Program-made: the position numbers and the translations under genes
Assembly: GCF_900114845.1 (NCBI RefSeq)
Contig: NZ_FOUK01000001.1
Location: forward strand, 1,342,479-1,406,478
Direction of reading: 5' to 3'
Source: Pimelobacter simplex
Lineage (GTDB): Bacteria; Actinomycetota; Actinomycetes; Propionibacteriales; Nocardioidaceae
DNA length: 64,000 nt
Notes under the pieces: generated by a model
Databases searched by the model: none
Seen by the model: the letters and a program-made list of their open reading frames with translations, nothing else
What the model was told of the DNA's origin: nothing
Shown here: in pieces, positions 8,899-16,892 of the stretch
Layout of the letters: the number at the start of each line of letters is the position of its first letter
How positions within the stretch are numbered: the first letter of the stretch is position 1

Positions 8899-9920
8899 GC
8901 GCCGGACTCTTCGGCCTGCTCGACGACGTCGCCGCCATCGCCAAGATGGCCGCCGCCTCGATCGACGACGTCGGAGCCGCCGCCGGCCGCGCCACCACCA
9001 AGGCCGCCGGCGTGGTGATCGACGACACCGCCGTCACCCCGCAGTACGTCCACGGCCTCGCGGCCGAGCGCGAGCTCCCGATCGTCAAGCAGATCGCGAT
9101 CGGCTCGATCCGCAACAAGCTGCTCATCATCCTGCCGGTCGCGCTGCTGCTCAGCGAGTTCCTGCCCGGCCTGCTGCCGGTCATCCTGATGGCGGGCGGC
9201 ACGTTCCTCGCCTACGAGGGCGCGCACAAGGTGTGGCACCTCTTCTCGAAGCACGACGACCACGCGGCGCCCGTCACCGAGGTGAGCCCCGAGGCCGAGA
9301 AGAAGATGATCGCCGGTGCCGTCCGCACCGACCTGATCCTCTCGGCCGAGATCATGGTCATCGCCCTCGACTCGGTGAAGGACGAGAGTTTCTGGGCCCG
9401 CCTCGCGATCCTCGTCGTCGTCGCCCTCGTCATCACCGTCGCCGTCTACGGCGTCGTCGCGCTCATCGTCAAGATGGACGACACCGGCCTCCTCCTCGCC
9501 CAGCGCCCCTCCGCGCTCGCGCAGCGGATCGGCCGCGGCCTCGTCGCCGCCATGCCGCGCGTCCTGGCCGCACTCTCCATCATCGGGACCGTGGCCATGC
9601 TCTGGGTCGGCGGCCACATCCTCCTCGTCAACATCCACGAGGTGGGCTGGTGGAACGCCCCCTACGAGTGGGTCCACGACATCGAGCACGACATCGAGCA
9701 CGCCGTCCACGGCTTCCTCGGGTCGGTGCTCGCCTGGCTCGCCAACACGGCGATCTCCGCCGTGATCGGACTCGTCGTCGGCAGCGTGGTCGTGCTCATC
9801 GTCCGCGCCCTCCCGTTCAGCGGCGACAAGGACCCCATCGAGCGCTACGACGCCGACGAGCCCACCGCGCCCGCCGCGCCCCCTGCTCAGCCTCCGACGC
9901 AGTCGTCCGAGCCGGAGTAG
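8895..9920 (+). CDS. DUF808 (YedI-type) integral membrane protein
   Basis: A 341-residue membrane protein. It opens GLFGLLDDVAAIAKMAAASIDD, continues AAGVVIDDTAVTPQYVHGL and ERELPIVKQIAIGSIRNK, the hallmark blocks of the DUF808/YedI family, then has about six hydrophobic helices. Acidic and His-rich loops (EWVHDIEHDIEHAVHG near residue 260) might bind cations, but no transport function is proven for the family. The C-terminus is Pro/Ala rich. Its last 34 bases overlap the end of the convergent gene at 9887. Translation probably depends on the 10-codon leader ORF upstream. Confidence 0.85.
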   Translation: MSAGLFGLLDDVAAIAKMAAASIDDVGAAAGRATTKAAGVVIDDTAVTPQYVHGLAAERELPIVKQIAIGSIRNKLLIILPVALLLSEFLPGLLPVILMAGGTFLAYEGAHKVWHLFSKHDDHAAPVTEVSPEAEKKMIAGAVRTDLILSAEIMVIALDSVKDESFWARLAILVVVALVITVAVYGVVALIVKMDDTGLLLAQRPSALAQRIGRGLVAAMPRVLAALSIIGTVAMLWVGGHILLVNIHEVGWWNAPYEWVHDIEHDIEHAVHGFLGSVLAWLANTAISAVIGLVVGSVVVLIVRALPFSGDKDPIERYDADEPTAPAAPPAQPPTQSSEPE

Positions 9921-10312
9921 CACGGGACGTAGTCCGGGTTTCGCGCCGGCGGCTCGTCCTGCCGCAGGCCCGCCCAGTCGATCCCGGGCATCGCGAACAC
10001 CAGCGCCGCCACCAGCCCCACCACCCCGACCACGGCGTGGCCGGCGACGGCGAGGCGGGCGCGACGTCGTACGGCGAGGGCGAGGGTGGTCACCACCGCC
10101 ACCGCCAGGACGCCCGCCAGCACCCGGAACGTCCGGATCTCGTCCGGACCCGGGACCGCGCACTCACCCCACGCGCACAGGTGCGCGCCGAGGTACTGCA
10201 GCGGCAGCAGCACGATCACCACCACCGCGCCCAGGGACGCCAGCATCTCGAGGGCGGCCAGGAGGGGCGGGGGTGGGGGTGAGGGTGGGGGTGGTCGTGG
10301 GGGTGGTCGCAC
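9887..10312 (-). CDS. Small hypothetical membrane protein
   Basis: Up to 141 residues with three or four hydrophobic segments and a Cys-containing loop (AHLCAWGECAVPG), ending NPDYVPCYSGSDDCVGG. I do not recognise the family. The GTG at 10312 gives a strange N-terminus of Arg and Pro encoded by a G-rich repeat; an ATG at 10246 gives a cleaner 119-residue protein starting MLASLGAVVV and is the better start. It converges with and overlaps the DUF808 gene by 34 bases. The paired Cys residues suggest extracytoplasmic disulfides; function is unknown. Confidence 0.6.
   Translation of the reverse strand: MRPPPRPPPPSPPPPPLLAALEMLASLGAVVVIVLLPLQYLGAHLCAWGECAVPGPDEIRTFRVLAGVLAVAVVTTLALAVRRRARLAVAGHAVVGVVGLVAALVFAMPGIDWAGLRQDEPPARNPDYVPCYSGSDDCVGG
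10263..10308 (+). repeat. G-rich short repeat with quadruplex potential
   Basis: Plus strand carries at least six runs of three to five G separated by single T, A or TC bases (GGGGGTGGGGGTGAGGGTGG and onward). The spacing allows an intramolecular G-quadruplex. On the minus strand it encodes the Pro-rich start of the hypothetical gene if the early GTG is used. Confidence 0.6.
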
Positions 10313-10342
10313 CCCAGCAGGCTGCCGCTCAGCCGCGGCGGG

Positions 10343-10366
10343 CGCCTGAGTGCGCAGGCTCAGGCG
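10343..10366 (-). terminator. Hairpin at the end of ribH
   Basis: CGCCTGAG (10343-10350), loop of 8, CTCAGGCG (10359-10366): a perfect 8-bp stem that includes the ribH stop codon region. No T-run follows, which is common in high-GC actinobacteria. Confidence 0.45.
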
Positions 10367-10812
10367 GGCAGCTTGACGATCGCGTCGACCGCGTTCGCGA
10401 GCTCGCGCCCCTTCGTCTCGAAGTGCCGGCGGAAGTAGCTCGCGTGCTCGTCGTGCTCGTGGAAGTGGTGCGGCGTCAGGACCGCCGAGAACACCGGCAC
10501 GTCCGTCTCGAGCTGGACCCGCATCAGCGCGTCCACCACCGACGACGCCACGAAGTCGTGCCGGTAGATGCCCCCGTCGACCACCAGCGCCGCCGCCGCG
10601 ACGGCGGCGTAGTCGCCGGAGAGGGCGCGCCGCCGTACCTGCAGGGGGATCTCGAACGCGCCCGGCACCCGGACGAGGTCGACCCGGTAGCCGCGCTCCT
10701 CGAGCTCGCCGGTGAACGTGCTCACGGCGACGTCGACGATGTCGGCGTGCCAGCGCGCCGCCACGATCGCGACGCGGGGACCAGTGGCGGGGGCAGACGA
10801 GGGCGCGGACAC
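10360..10812 (-). CDS. ribH: 6,7-dimethyl-8-ribityllumazine synthase, type II (RibH2-like)
   Basis: A 150-residue lumazine synthase, which condenses 5-amino-6-ribitylaminouracil with 3,4-dihydroxybutanone phosphate in riboflavin synthesis. The substrate-binding aromatic is in ARWHADI (Trp21), PGAFEIP is at residues 50-56, and the catalytic His is in GGIYRHDF (His85). The GGIYRHDF and VLTPHHFHE blocks are those of the decameric type II enzymes known from Brucella and rhizobia (RibH2), not the usual actinobacterial RibH with GAVIRGxTxHF. It stands alone, away from other rib genes, with its own leaderless promoter (TAATCT, 7 bases before GTG). No FMN riboswitch fits in that leader. Confidence 0.92.
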   Translation of the reverse strand: MSAPSSAPATGPRVAIVAARWHADIVDVAVSTFTGELEERGYRVDLVRVPGAFEIPLQVRRRALSGDYAAVAAAALVVDGGIYRHDFVASSVVDALMRVQLETDVPVFSAVLTPHHFHEHDEHASYFRRHFETKGRELANAVDAIVKLPA

Positions 10813-10819
10813 GGCGACG

Positions 10820-10825
10820 AGATTA
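10820..10825 (-). promoter_or_regulatory. -10 box of ribH (leaderless)
   Basis: Minus-strand TAATCT is seven bases from the ribH GTG at 10812. The intervening CGTCGCC holds no ribosome-binding site. Confidence 0.55.
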
Positions 10826-11590
10826 CTGGCTGGCCGGCGGCGCCGGCCGGACGGGGCCGCTGGCCGGAACGGCGTGGCAGAGAACGGCGTGGCAGAGGAG
10901 GAGGTGGTGCTCGCCGTCGGTCCAGGTCCGGTGCCGGCGGAGGGTGAGGCCGTGCGGGGTGAGGACGGCGGTCAGCTGGGCGACGGTGGCGTAGGCGTCG
11001 TGGCGGCGGGCCGGGACTGGGGTCGGGGTTGAGGTCGGGGCTGCGGCGGGGGCTGGCGTTGGGGCCGGCGCGGGCGGGGTCGCGGGATCGGTGAACGTCG
11101 CGGTGACGAGGTGGCCCCCGGGCCGGAGCACCCGGACGCACTCGGCGAGCGCCGCATCCGCGGCCGCCGCGGAGGGCAGCAGGTGGAGCGCGGTCACCAG
11201 CGTGATGACGTCGACGGAGGCGTCCGCCAGCGGGAGCGAGGTGGCGTCCGCGCGGACGAACGTGGCCGCCGGCGGGGGGAGGGCGGCGGTCGCGATCCGG
11301 AGCATCCCCGGGGACAGGTCGATGCCGACCAGGCGGGCTGCCGTGGGCGTGGGGGTGGGGGTGGGCGCGGCGAGGGCGCGCAGGACGAGGCCGGTCCCGG
11401 TGGCGACGTCCAGCACGACGGGACGGCGCTGGTCGTGCGGGTCGGGGGCGGCGTCGAGGGCCTCGGTGACGAGGCCGGCGACGGCGGTGGCGAGGGCGCG
11501 GTGGAGCGGGCCGTCGTCGTACGTGGGGGCGCGGTGGTCGTAGTGGCGGACGACGGCCTGGCGCTGCGCCCGGTCGCGATCGAGGTCCAC
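10823..11590 (-). CDS. Class I SAM-dependent methyltransferase
   Basis: A 255-residue Rossmann methyltransferase. Motif I, VVLDVATGTG, lies at residues 58-67, the acidic residue of motif II is in LVGIDLSPGM, and VLRPGG near residue 155 is the usual post-IV block of UbiE-like enzymes. The substrate cannot be inferred. The ORF contains low-complexity inserts absent from ordinary family members: a PTPTPTPT stretch, a 20-residue Ala/Pro/Thr stretch after TFTDPATPP, and a perfect 15-base tandem duplication (10868-10897) that encodes CHAVLCHAV at the C-terminus. It is followed by ribH on the same strand with a 10-base gap. Confidence 0.82.
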   Translation of the reverse strand: MDLDRDRAQRQAVVRHYDHRAPTYDDGPLHRALATAVAGLVTEALDAAPDPHDQRRPVVLDVATGTGLVLRALAAPTPTPTPTAARLVGIDLSPGMLRIATAALPPPAATFVRADATSLPLADASVDVITLVTALHLLPSAAAADAALAECVRVLRPGGHLVTATFTDPATPPAPAPTPAPAAAPTSTPTPVPARRHDAYATVAQLTAVLTPHGLTLRRHRTWTDGEHHLLLCHAVLCHAVPASGPVRPAPPASQ

Positions 11591-11657
11591 GCGACCATGA
11601 TCCGCCGCGCCGACCGGGACCGCCGAAAAGCGGTGGGCCGGGCGTGGCGCGGCGCCC

Positions 11658-11891
11658 TAGGGTGGAGCCATGTCGAGTCCCGAGGCATCCAGGACCGGGG
11701 CGTGCGGTCGTCACCGCACGTCCCTGCACGACTGAGCAGCCGAGCCCGGGCCTGAGCCCGAGTGGCGCCGCGCCGGTGTGGCGCGGTGCGACGCGGCCGC
11801 TGCTCGTCGGTGGCGGTGGGGCGCGTGGTGGCGAGCGAGATCTCCGCTCGTTCCGTCTCGTCCGTCCCCTTCGTCCCTCCTGGGAGTCTCG
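11658..11891 (+). promoter_or_regulatory. Promoter, leader ORF and hairpins upstream of the cmx-type gene (candidate attenuator)
   Basis: TAGGGT (11658-11663) lies six bases before an ATG at 11670 opening a 21-codon ORF (MSSPEASRTGACGRHRTSLHD, stop 11733-11735). Inside it is a perfect hairpin CGTGCGG-TCGTCA-CCGCACG (11701-11720). A second, CGAGCG-AGATCTC-CGCTCG, follows near 11832. The exporter's ribosome site GGGAG (11882-11886) overlaps TCCC-TCCT-GGGA, a small stem that could hide it. This is the layout of a drug-induced translational attenuator; induction is inference. Confidence 0.45.
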
Positions 11892-13253
11892 ATGCCTCTT
11901 CCGCTGTACCTCCTTGCCGTGGCGGTGTTCGCCATGGGCACGTCCGAATTCGTCCTGGCCGGCCTGGTGCCGGACCTGGCCGCCGATCTCGACCGGCCGG
12001 TGGCGGCCGTGGGGCTGGCGACCCCGGCGTTCGCGATCGGGATGGTCGTCGGTGCGCCACTGACGGCGGCGCTCGCGCGGCGGTGGCCGGCGCGGCGCAG
12101 CCTGCTCGGGTTCGTGCTGGTGTTCGCCGCGACGCACGTGGTGGGCGCGCTCGCCGCGGACCTGCCGCTGCTGCTGGTCACCCGGGTGGTGGCGGCGCTG
12201 GCGAACGCGGGCTTCCTCGCCGTCGCCCTGAGCACGGCGACCACCCTGGTCGCGCCGGAGCGGCGGGGGCGGGCGCTCGCCATCCTCCTCTCCGGGACGA
12301 CGCTCGCCACGGTGCTCGGCGTCCCCGCCGGAGCGCTGGTGGGCACGGTGCTCGGCTGGCGGGCGACGTTCTGGGCGATCGCGCTGCTGTGCCTGCCCGC
12401 GGCGGTCGGGGTCCTGGTGGGGGTGCCGCGGCGCCCGGGCGGCGGGGAGCGGCCGGCACCGTCACCGGCTTCGGCACCGGCACCGGCACCGGCACCGGCG
12501 CCGACACCATCGCCCTCGTTGCGGGCCGAGCTGGGCGTGCTGGGCCGGCCGCGGGTGGTCCGGGCGCTGGCGCTGGCGGCCCTGGTGAATGCGGCGACGT
12601 TCGCGGGGTTCACCTTCGTGGCGCCGGTGGTCGTCGGGCCGGCGGGACTGGCGGAGCTGTGGGTCCCGGTGGCGCTGGTGCTGTTCGGGCTCGGGTCGTT
12701 CGCGGGGGTCACGCTGGCCGGGCGCTGGGTCGACTCCCACGTCGACACCCACGTCGACACCTCCGCTGACGTGGACCCTGGGCCCCGCCCGGGCGCGGGT
12801 ACGACCACGGGCGGGGTGCCCCGGGCGGCGCTCGTGGCGGTGCCGGTCGGCTGGACGGTCCTCGCCCTGGTGGCCGCGTGGCCGGGAGCGCTGCTGGCGG
12901 CGGTGCTGGTCCAGGGGGCGGTGTCGTTCGGGGTCGGGACCGCGCTGATCGCACGCTGCCTGCGGGAGGCCGAGGCGGCGCCGACGATGGCGGGCGCCTA
13001 CGCAACGGGAGCCCTGAACGTGGGGGCGGTGGTGGGTCCGCTGGTGGCGGCGGGCGTCCTGACCGCAGCCGGCACCGGCGCCCTCGCACCGCTGTGGGTC
13101 GGCGCCGGGCTCGGGGTCGCGGCCGTGGTGGTCGCCACCGCGACGCCGGAGCAGCGCCAGAGCGGGGTGAGCTCGGTGCGATCGACGTCCAAGGGGTGGG
13201 TGCCGCGGTGGTCGACCAGGAAGAGCAGCCGGCGCGGCGAGCGCCAGAGGTAG
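11892..13253 (+). CDS. Cmx/CmrA-type chloramphenicol efflux MFS transporter
   Basis: A 453-residue 12-helix major facilitator. The start PLPLYLLAVAVFAMGTSEF, the VVARALANAGFLAVAL-type helix and LLSGTTLATVLGVPAGA match the actinobacterial chloramphenicol exporters Cmx and CmrA/CmlR, so proton-driven drug export is likely. Start ATG 11892 follows GGGAG by five bases. Two low-complexity loops are unusual: an Ala/Pro run between helices 6 and 7 encoded by GGCACC repeats (12473-12502), and DSHVDTHVDTSADVD near residue 280. The last 30 residues are a basic tail read antisense to the convergent HNH gene, with which it overlaps for 256 bases. Confidence 0.85.
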   Translation: MPLPLYLLAVAVFAMGTSEFVLAGLVPDLAADLDRPVAAVGLATPAFAIGMVVGAPLTAALARRWPARRSLLGFVLVFAATHVVGALAADLPLLLVTRVVAALANAGFLAVALSTATTLVAPERRGRALAILLSGTTLATVLGVPAGALVGTVLGWRATFWAIALLCLPAAVGVLVGVPRRPGGGERPAPSPASAPAPAPAPAPTPSPSLRAELGVLGRPRVVRALALAALVNAATFAGFTFVAPVVVGPAGLAELWVPVALVLFGLGSFAGVTLAGRWVDSHVDTHVDTSADVDPGPRPGAGTTTGGVPRAALVAVPVGWTVLALVAAWPGALLAAVLVQGAVSFGVGTALIARCLREAEAAPTMAGAYATGALNVGAVVGPLVAAGVLTAAGTGALAPLWVGAGLGVAAVVVATATPEQRQSGVSSVRSTSKGWVPRWSTRKSSRRGERQR

Positions 13254-14431
13254 CTGCCCGGCCCGAGGGTGACGTAGCGCCAGGCGCTGAACGTCTTGGC
13301 CCGGTGGTGCCGGCGGCAGAGGGGGACCAGGTTGCAGGGGCAGGTGGGGCCACCGTCGCCGTGAGGCACCGCGTGGTCGAGGTCGCAGCGGCCGGCCCGG
13401 GTGGTGCAGTGGGGGAAGCGGCAGGTGGGATCGCGCAGGGCGACCCTGGTCCGCAGCCGGTCGGGCACCTCGTAGGAGGTGACCGGGACGTGCTCGGCCA
13501 GGTCGACCACCGGCCGCACGACGACCGAGCTCCCGGCCACCTGGAGCCACTCGCGCACCTGGTCCGGGCTCACCGGGCAGGCGCCGTCGTCCCAGCGGGC
13601 GACCGGGTTGGCGGGGTCGTCGGTCAGGTGGACGTTGAGCACGACCTTGCGTCCGGGGGCGCCGTCGAGGTCGAGCAGGAGGTCCTGCCGGGCGATCTCG
13701 CCGACGGCGATCGACCGCCGGACCTCGAGCGGCTGCTCGTTGCCCAGCCGGCCGAGCTGCACCGCACGGCGCCGGACGGCGAGGTCGAGGTCGTGGCCGT
13801 CGGCGGCGTCGAGGGTGCCGCTGAGCTGGACCAGGCCGTCGGTGTCGGGCTCGTCGACGTCGAGACGGCGCCGGCTGGCGGCGGCGATCCGGCGGGCCTC
13901 GGCCGCGGCCGGGTCGAAGCGGCGCACGGCCTCGTCGACGAGGCGGCCGAGCTGGGCCCAGCCGACCGCGGTGACGTCGTAGAGCTGGCGGTCGACGAAG
14001 GCGGCGGCCGGAGCGCAGAGCGGGCGGGTGAGGTCGGCGATCCGCTCGGCGCGCCAGGGCGCGAGCCGGCCGGCGGCGACGGCGGCGTAGACGTGGGGGA
14101 GCCGCCAGGCGCACTCGACGACGCGGCCGACGAAGGCGCGCCCGCCGTGGGCGGAGCGGCCGAGCGCGGAGACGAGCTCCATGGGGTGGTAGTCGCTGAC
14201 CAGGGGAGCGCCGTCGCCGGCGATGGGCACGCCGGTGTCGATGACGCCCTCGGTGAGGGTGGCCGCGCCCTCGGGCGTGGCGAGGACGTGGCGCTCGGCC
14301 CAGGCGACGATGGCGTCCCACTCGGCGACGACGAGCGTCTCGCGGCTGCGGACGCCGCTGCGGATGGTGTGGAGGAGGTCGGCGGGGGTGTGCTCGGGGA
14401 ACAGGGCGGTGACGGTGGCGGTGGTGGTCAT
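12998..14431 (-). CDS. DUF222 / HNH endonuclease domain protein (copy 1)
   Basis: A 477-residue protein: DUF222 helical region over about residues 10-300, then an HNH nuclease motif CDLDH at 349-353, HGDGG, CPCNL and CRRHHRAK near 371-378. The family is multi-copy in actinobacteria (related to REP13E12 elements of mycobacteria) and is suspected to be mobile; no activity is shown here. Its last 85 codons overlap the convergent transporter, and the final 50 residues (Ala/Thr/Pro rich) have no counterpart in the second copy at 55067-56353, so they are readthrough into antisense sequence. Confidence 0.88.
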   Translation of the reverse strand: MTTTATVTALFPEHTPADLLHTIRSGVRSRETLVVAEWDAIVAWAERHVLATPEGAATLTEGVIDTGVPIAGDGAPLVSDYHPMELVSALGRSAHGGRAFVGRVVECAWRLPHVYAAVAAGRLAPWRAERIADLTRPLCAPAAAFVDRQLYDVTAVGWAQLGRLVDEAVRRFDPAAAEARRIAAASRRRLDVDEPDTDGLVQLSGTLDAADGHDLDLAVRRRAVQLGRLGNEQPLEVRRSIAVGEIARQDLLLDLDGAPGRKVVLNVHLTDDPANPVARWDDGACPVSPDQVREWLQVAGSSVVVRPVVDLAEHVPVTSYEVPDRLRTRVALRDPTCRFPHCTTRAGRCDLDHAVPHGDGGPTCPCNLVPLCRRHHRAKTFSAWRYVTLGPGSYLWRSPRRLLFLVDHRGTHPLDVDRTELTPLWRCSGVAVATTTAATPSPAPTHSGARAPVPAAVRTPAATSGPTTAPTFRAPVA

Positions 14432-14443
14432 GGGACCACTTCA

Positions 14444-14522
14444 GGGGGAGGGGGCGAGGGAAACCGGGGGGAGGAGGGGTGGGCTGTGGAGAGAGGGGTG
14501 GGGAGGGGTGGGTGGGGAGGGA
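14444..14522 (+). repeat. G-rich polypurine tract
   Basis: The 234-base gap between the HNH gene and ahcY contains about 80 bases that are almost all G and A on the plus strand, with many G-runs of three to six. It can form quadruplex or triplex DNA and lies just upstream of the ahcY promoter. Confidence 0.65.
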
Positions 14523-14566
14523 AAGTGGACGTTTCCGGAGATTCAGCGGGCCTCGGACGGCGCTTG

Positions 14567-14572
14567 TAGGGT
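14567..14572 (+). promoter_or_regulatory. Probable -10 box of ahcY
   Basis: TAGGGT, about 95 bases before the ahcY ATG, matches the -10 boxes of this window. It implies a 5' leader of about 85 bases that includes the short stem CGGG-AGAT-CCCG. GAGGA at 14652-14656 is the ahcY ribosome site. Confidence 0.45.
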
Positions 14573-14665
14573 GGGGACCGTCATGCGCGGGAGATCCCGA
14601 CGATGCGCAGATGCGCCGCAGGACCCAGATTTGTCTGACGACAATCGAACTCGAGGATCACTTTC

Positions 14666-16108
<1,443 letters not shown>

Positions 16109-16126
16109 GCTCCCAGCACGCCGCGC

Positions 16127-16156
16127 GAGCCCCGCACCCGTCAGGGTGCGGGGCTC
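16127..16156 (+). terminator. Strong terminator after ahcY
   Basis: GAGCCCCGCACCC, loop GTCA, GGGTGCGGGGCTC: a perfect 13-bp stem that extends further outward with one bulged base. It ends transcription before the mtrA promoter 16 bases downstream. Confidence 0.9.
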
Positions 16157-16171
16157 CGCGCTTCTCCCACC

Positions 16172-16177
16172 TAGGAT
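16172..16177 (+). promoter_or_regulatory. -10 box of mtrA (leaderless)
   Basis: TAGGAT lies seven bases before the mtrA ATG at 16185, with no ribosome site between. Confidence 0.55.
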
Positions 16178-16184
16178 TGACCGC

Positions 16185-16892
16185 ATGACCCCGTCTGCCA
16201 GCGCGCCGTACCCCACCCGGGGCCGCGTCCTCGTCGTGGACGACGACGCCCCGCTGGCCGAGATGCTCGGCATCGTGCTGAGCCAGGAGGGCTTCGAGAG
16301 CCGGGTCTGCCCGCGCGGCGACCTGGCGCTGGCGGCGTTCCGCGACTACCGCCCCGACCTGGTACTGCTCGACCTGATGCTGCCGGGCCGCGACGGGATC
16401 GACGTGTGCAAGGAGATCCGGGCCGAGTCCGGGGTGCCCATCGTGATGCTGACGGCGAAGGGCGACACGGTCGACGTCGTCGTCGGGCTCGAGTCGGGCG
16501 CCGACGACTACGTCGTCAAGCCGTTCAAGCCCAAGGAGCTGGTCGCCCGCATCCGGGCCCGGGTACGGCGCACCGAGGCGGTGCCGCACGAGACGCTGGC
16601 CATCCGCGACGTCGAGATCGACGTGGCCGGGCACGCGGTCACCCGCGGGGGCGAGGAGATCTCGCTGACGCCGCTGGAGTTCGACCTGCTGCTGTGCCTG
16701 GCCCGCAAGCCGGGGCAGGTGTTCAGCCGGCAGGTGCTGCTCGAGGAGGTCTGGGGCTACCAGCACGCCGCGGACACCCGGCTGGTCAACGTGCACGTCC
16801 AGCGGCTGCGGTCCAAGGTGGAGCACGATCCCGAGCACCCCGAGATCGTCCTGACGGTGCGTGGTGTCGGGTACAAGGCCGGCTCCGCCTAG
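16185..16892 (+). CDS. mtrA: MtrA response regulator (OmpR/PhoB type)
   Basis: A 235-residue two-component regulator. Receiver domain at residues 14-130 with acidic pocket VVDDD, phosphorylation site Asp63 in LLDLMLPG and Lys112 in VKPFKP; winged-helix DNA-binding domain at about 140-233 (TPLEFDLLLCLA, RLVNVHVQRLRSKVE, VRGVGYKA). In actinobacteria MtrA controls cell-wall and division genes including resuscitation-promoting factors. The order ahcY-mtrA-mtrB-lpqB matches mycobacteria. The sensor gene starts inside its last codons. Confidence 0.95.
   Translation: MTPSASAPYPTRGRVLVVDDDAPLAEMLGIVLSQEGFESRVCPRGDLALAAFRDYRPDLVLLDLMLPGRDGIDVCKEIRAESGVPIVMLTAKGDTVDVVVGLESGADDYVVKPFKPKELVARIRARVRRTEAVPHETLAIRDVEIDVAGHAVTRGGEEISLTPLEFDLLLCLARKPGQVFSRQVLLEEVWGYQHAADTRLVNVHVQRLRSKVEHDPEHPEIVLTVRGVGYKAGSA

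Noticed and set aside
10813..10860. FMN riboswitch before ribH
   Set aside because: The -10 box is only seven bases from the start codon, leaving no room for an aptamer.
12998..14431. HNH gene as part of a complete insertion sequence
   Set aside because: No transposase, terminal inverted repeats or target duplication around either DUF222/HNH copy; mobility remains only a family-level suspicion.
14573..14665. SAH riboswitch before ahcY
   Set aside because: The leader has a short stem but does not show the conserved SAH aptamer core that I know; a covariance search of 14560-14670 would settle it.
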